43,708 nt of DNA from Gnetum montanum (taxonomy: Eukaryota > Streptophyta > Gnetopsida > Gnetales > Gnetaceae), in the NCBI GenBank assembly GCA_015680685.1, contig MNCI01034267.1, positions 14,334-58,041 of the forward strand. The letters are read 5' to 3'. Of this stretch, positions 43,108 to 43,708 are shown one piece after another. Below the pieces are notes generated by a model. It saw nothing but the letters and a program-made list of their open reading frames with translations, made no database searches and had not been told where the DNA came from. Within the stretch, counting starts at the first letter, position 1; the number at the start of each line of letters is the position of its first letter. The position numbers and the translations under genes were made by a program.

Positions 43108-43708
43108 TGATGAAGTGTCATTAAGACGATGCGTCAATGTGGCCCCATTAACGTAGCCTTCCTGTGTCGACGAGGCCCCGTTTACGCAGCCACCTATCCC
43201 AGCCTATAAATAAGAGGGCCCTCCACCTCATTTAGGAATCCTTTTTTCATTTGTAGCTAGACTCTTTCAATTTGTTTCTGTAGAAGTTAGATTATTTTCC
43301 CAATGCATGCCCACAGTGTGATGCTTGTAATTGTGTGGCACCTTTATTCGAGTGTGACATACTTGGACGCGCACATGACCGAAAATAAAGATCGAGATTA
43401 CTTCATCATTGCAACATTCACTTAGTTTTAATTACTTAATTATTATTGTTAATTGTTATTGTTATTTATTGCTTTCTTAGTTAATATTTATTGTTTTCTT
43501 AATTAATATTTCTTTATTGTCATTTACTATTCCTATTGTTAAATGCGGAATGAGTACGACTTAATCACAAGCATTTAAGCGTGACAACTTGGTAACCCAG
43601 CAGCGTACCTACGAGCTATGCTTGGTAATCCCAGTAGTAGTCATGCACGAGATCCAAGATGTGTGCGGATGATTAAGGAACAGATACTCATCGCACTTAG
43701 GCTAGCTT
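43108..43708 (+). repeat. RE-G: + strand LTR, runs off the window
   Basis: Starts TGATGAAGTGTC. TATAAATA at 43205-43212; AATAAA at 43384-43389 after a segment nearly identical to the RE-A LTR ('cgagtgtgacatacttggac'). U3 differs from RE-A: two related copies of a GAGGCCCC/GTGGCCCC-TTAACG-type unit (about 43127-43190). The downstream part is outside the window, so whether this is a 5' LTR, 3' LTR or solo LTR is open. The preceding bases GAGTA (43103-43107) may be one copy of its duplication. Confidence 0.75.

Larger units (their letters stand above)
41112..43708 (-). mobile_element. RE-F: LTR retrotransposon, 3' end only, nested in gag of RE-E and itself hit by RE-G
   Basis: Its 3' LTR (41925-41112) is followed on the right by a polypurine tract and a 3' region of the RE-B type, all in minus orientation, so its body lies to the right. 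At 43108 the 3' region breaks off at the LTR start of RE-G. The rest is outside the window. Confidence 0.75.

Noticed and set aside
1-43708. Host gene, tRNA, rRNA or CRISPR array
   Set aside because: No segment shows a host-type domain, cloverleaf, rRNA signature or regularly spaced repeats; the tRNA-like matches are the retrotransposon primer-binding sites.

Overview
This window looks like plant nuclear DNA: a heterochromatic pile-up of nested transposable elements with no recognisable host gene, rRNA, tRNA or CRISPR array. The evidence is Athila/Tat-like Ty3/gypsy LTR retrotransposons (LTRs TGATG...CATCA, primer-binding sites complementary to tRNA-Asp, an RT with FLDGYSGYN and MDDFS motifs) inserted into an older Mutator-like element (MULE) that carries a MULE transposase and a ULP1-like (C48) peptidase. 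I cannot name the species; the density of nesting suggests a large, repeat-rich seed-plant genome.

Layout. The oldest layer is the MULE: a dead ULP1-like gene on + (5007-5670) facing a dead transposase on -, which is split into three pieces (32286-31184, then 15407-14348, then 7379-about 6837). Elements in it or beside it, left to right: RE-A (+, 1-5006, 3' half only), RE-B (+, 7380-14347, both LTRs, exact CATGT target duplication), RE-C (-, 15408-31183, duplication AACAT/AACAC), RE-E (-, from 32292). RE-D (+, 16540-22035, exact ATCTT duplication) lies inside the extra ORF of RE-C. RE-F (-, 3' LTR at 41112-41925) appears inserted in the gag of RE-E, and RE-G (+ LTR from 43108, running off the window) inside the 3' region of RE-F.

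Coding content. RE-E is the most complete (gag, aspartic protease, RT, RNase H, integrase, all on -, with stops and indels). RE-C has the same order but is more decayed. RE-B keeps gag and protease in one frame, but RT, RNase H and integrase are cleanly missing. RE-D has lost part of gag as well, and its pol gap coincides with an assembly N. RE-A and RE-C carry an additional ORF between pol and the 3' LTR: an N-terminal domain resembling the 'putative plant transposon protein' family, followed in RE-A by a long coiled coil. RE-B, RE-D, RE-E and RE-F lack it and instead have a conserved 3' region of about 1.9 kb with a repeated polypurine-like motif.

The best candidates for something undescribed are the additional ORF, the three PPT-like motifs per element, the arrays of CGATATCG-type palindromes in U3, and the exchange of U3 modules between LTR subfamilies. 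All coding regions are decayed, largely by changes that look like C-to-T or G-to-A. Several N positions (1013, 16871-16947, 18784, 21319, 21450) mark assembly joins that affect interpretation.
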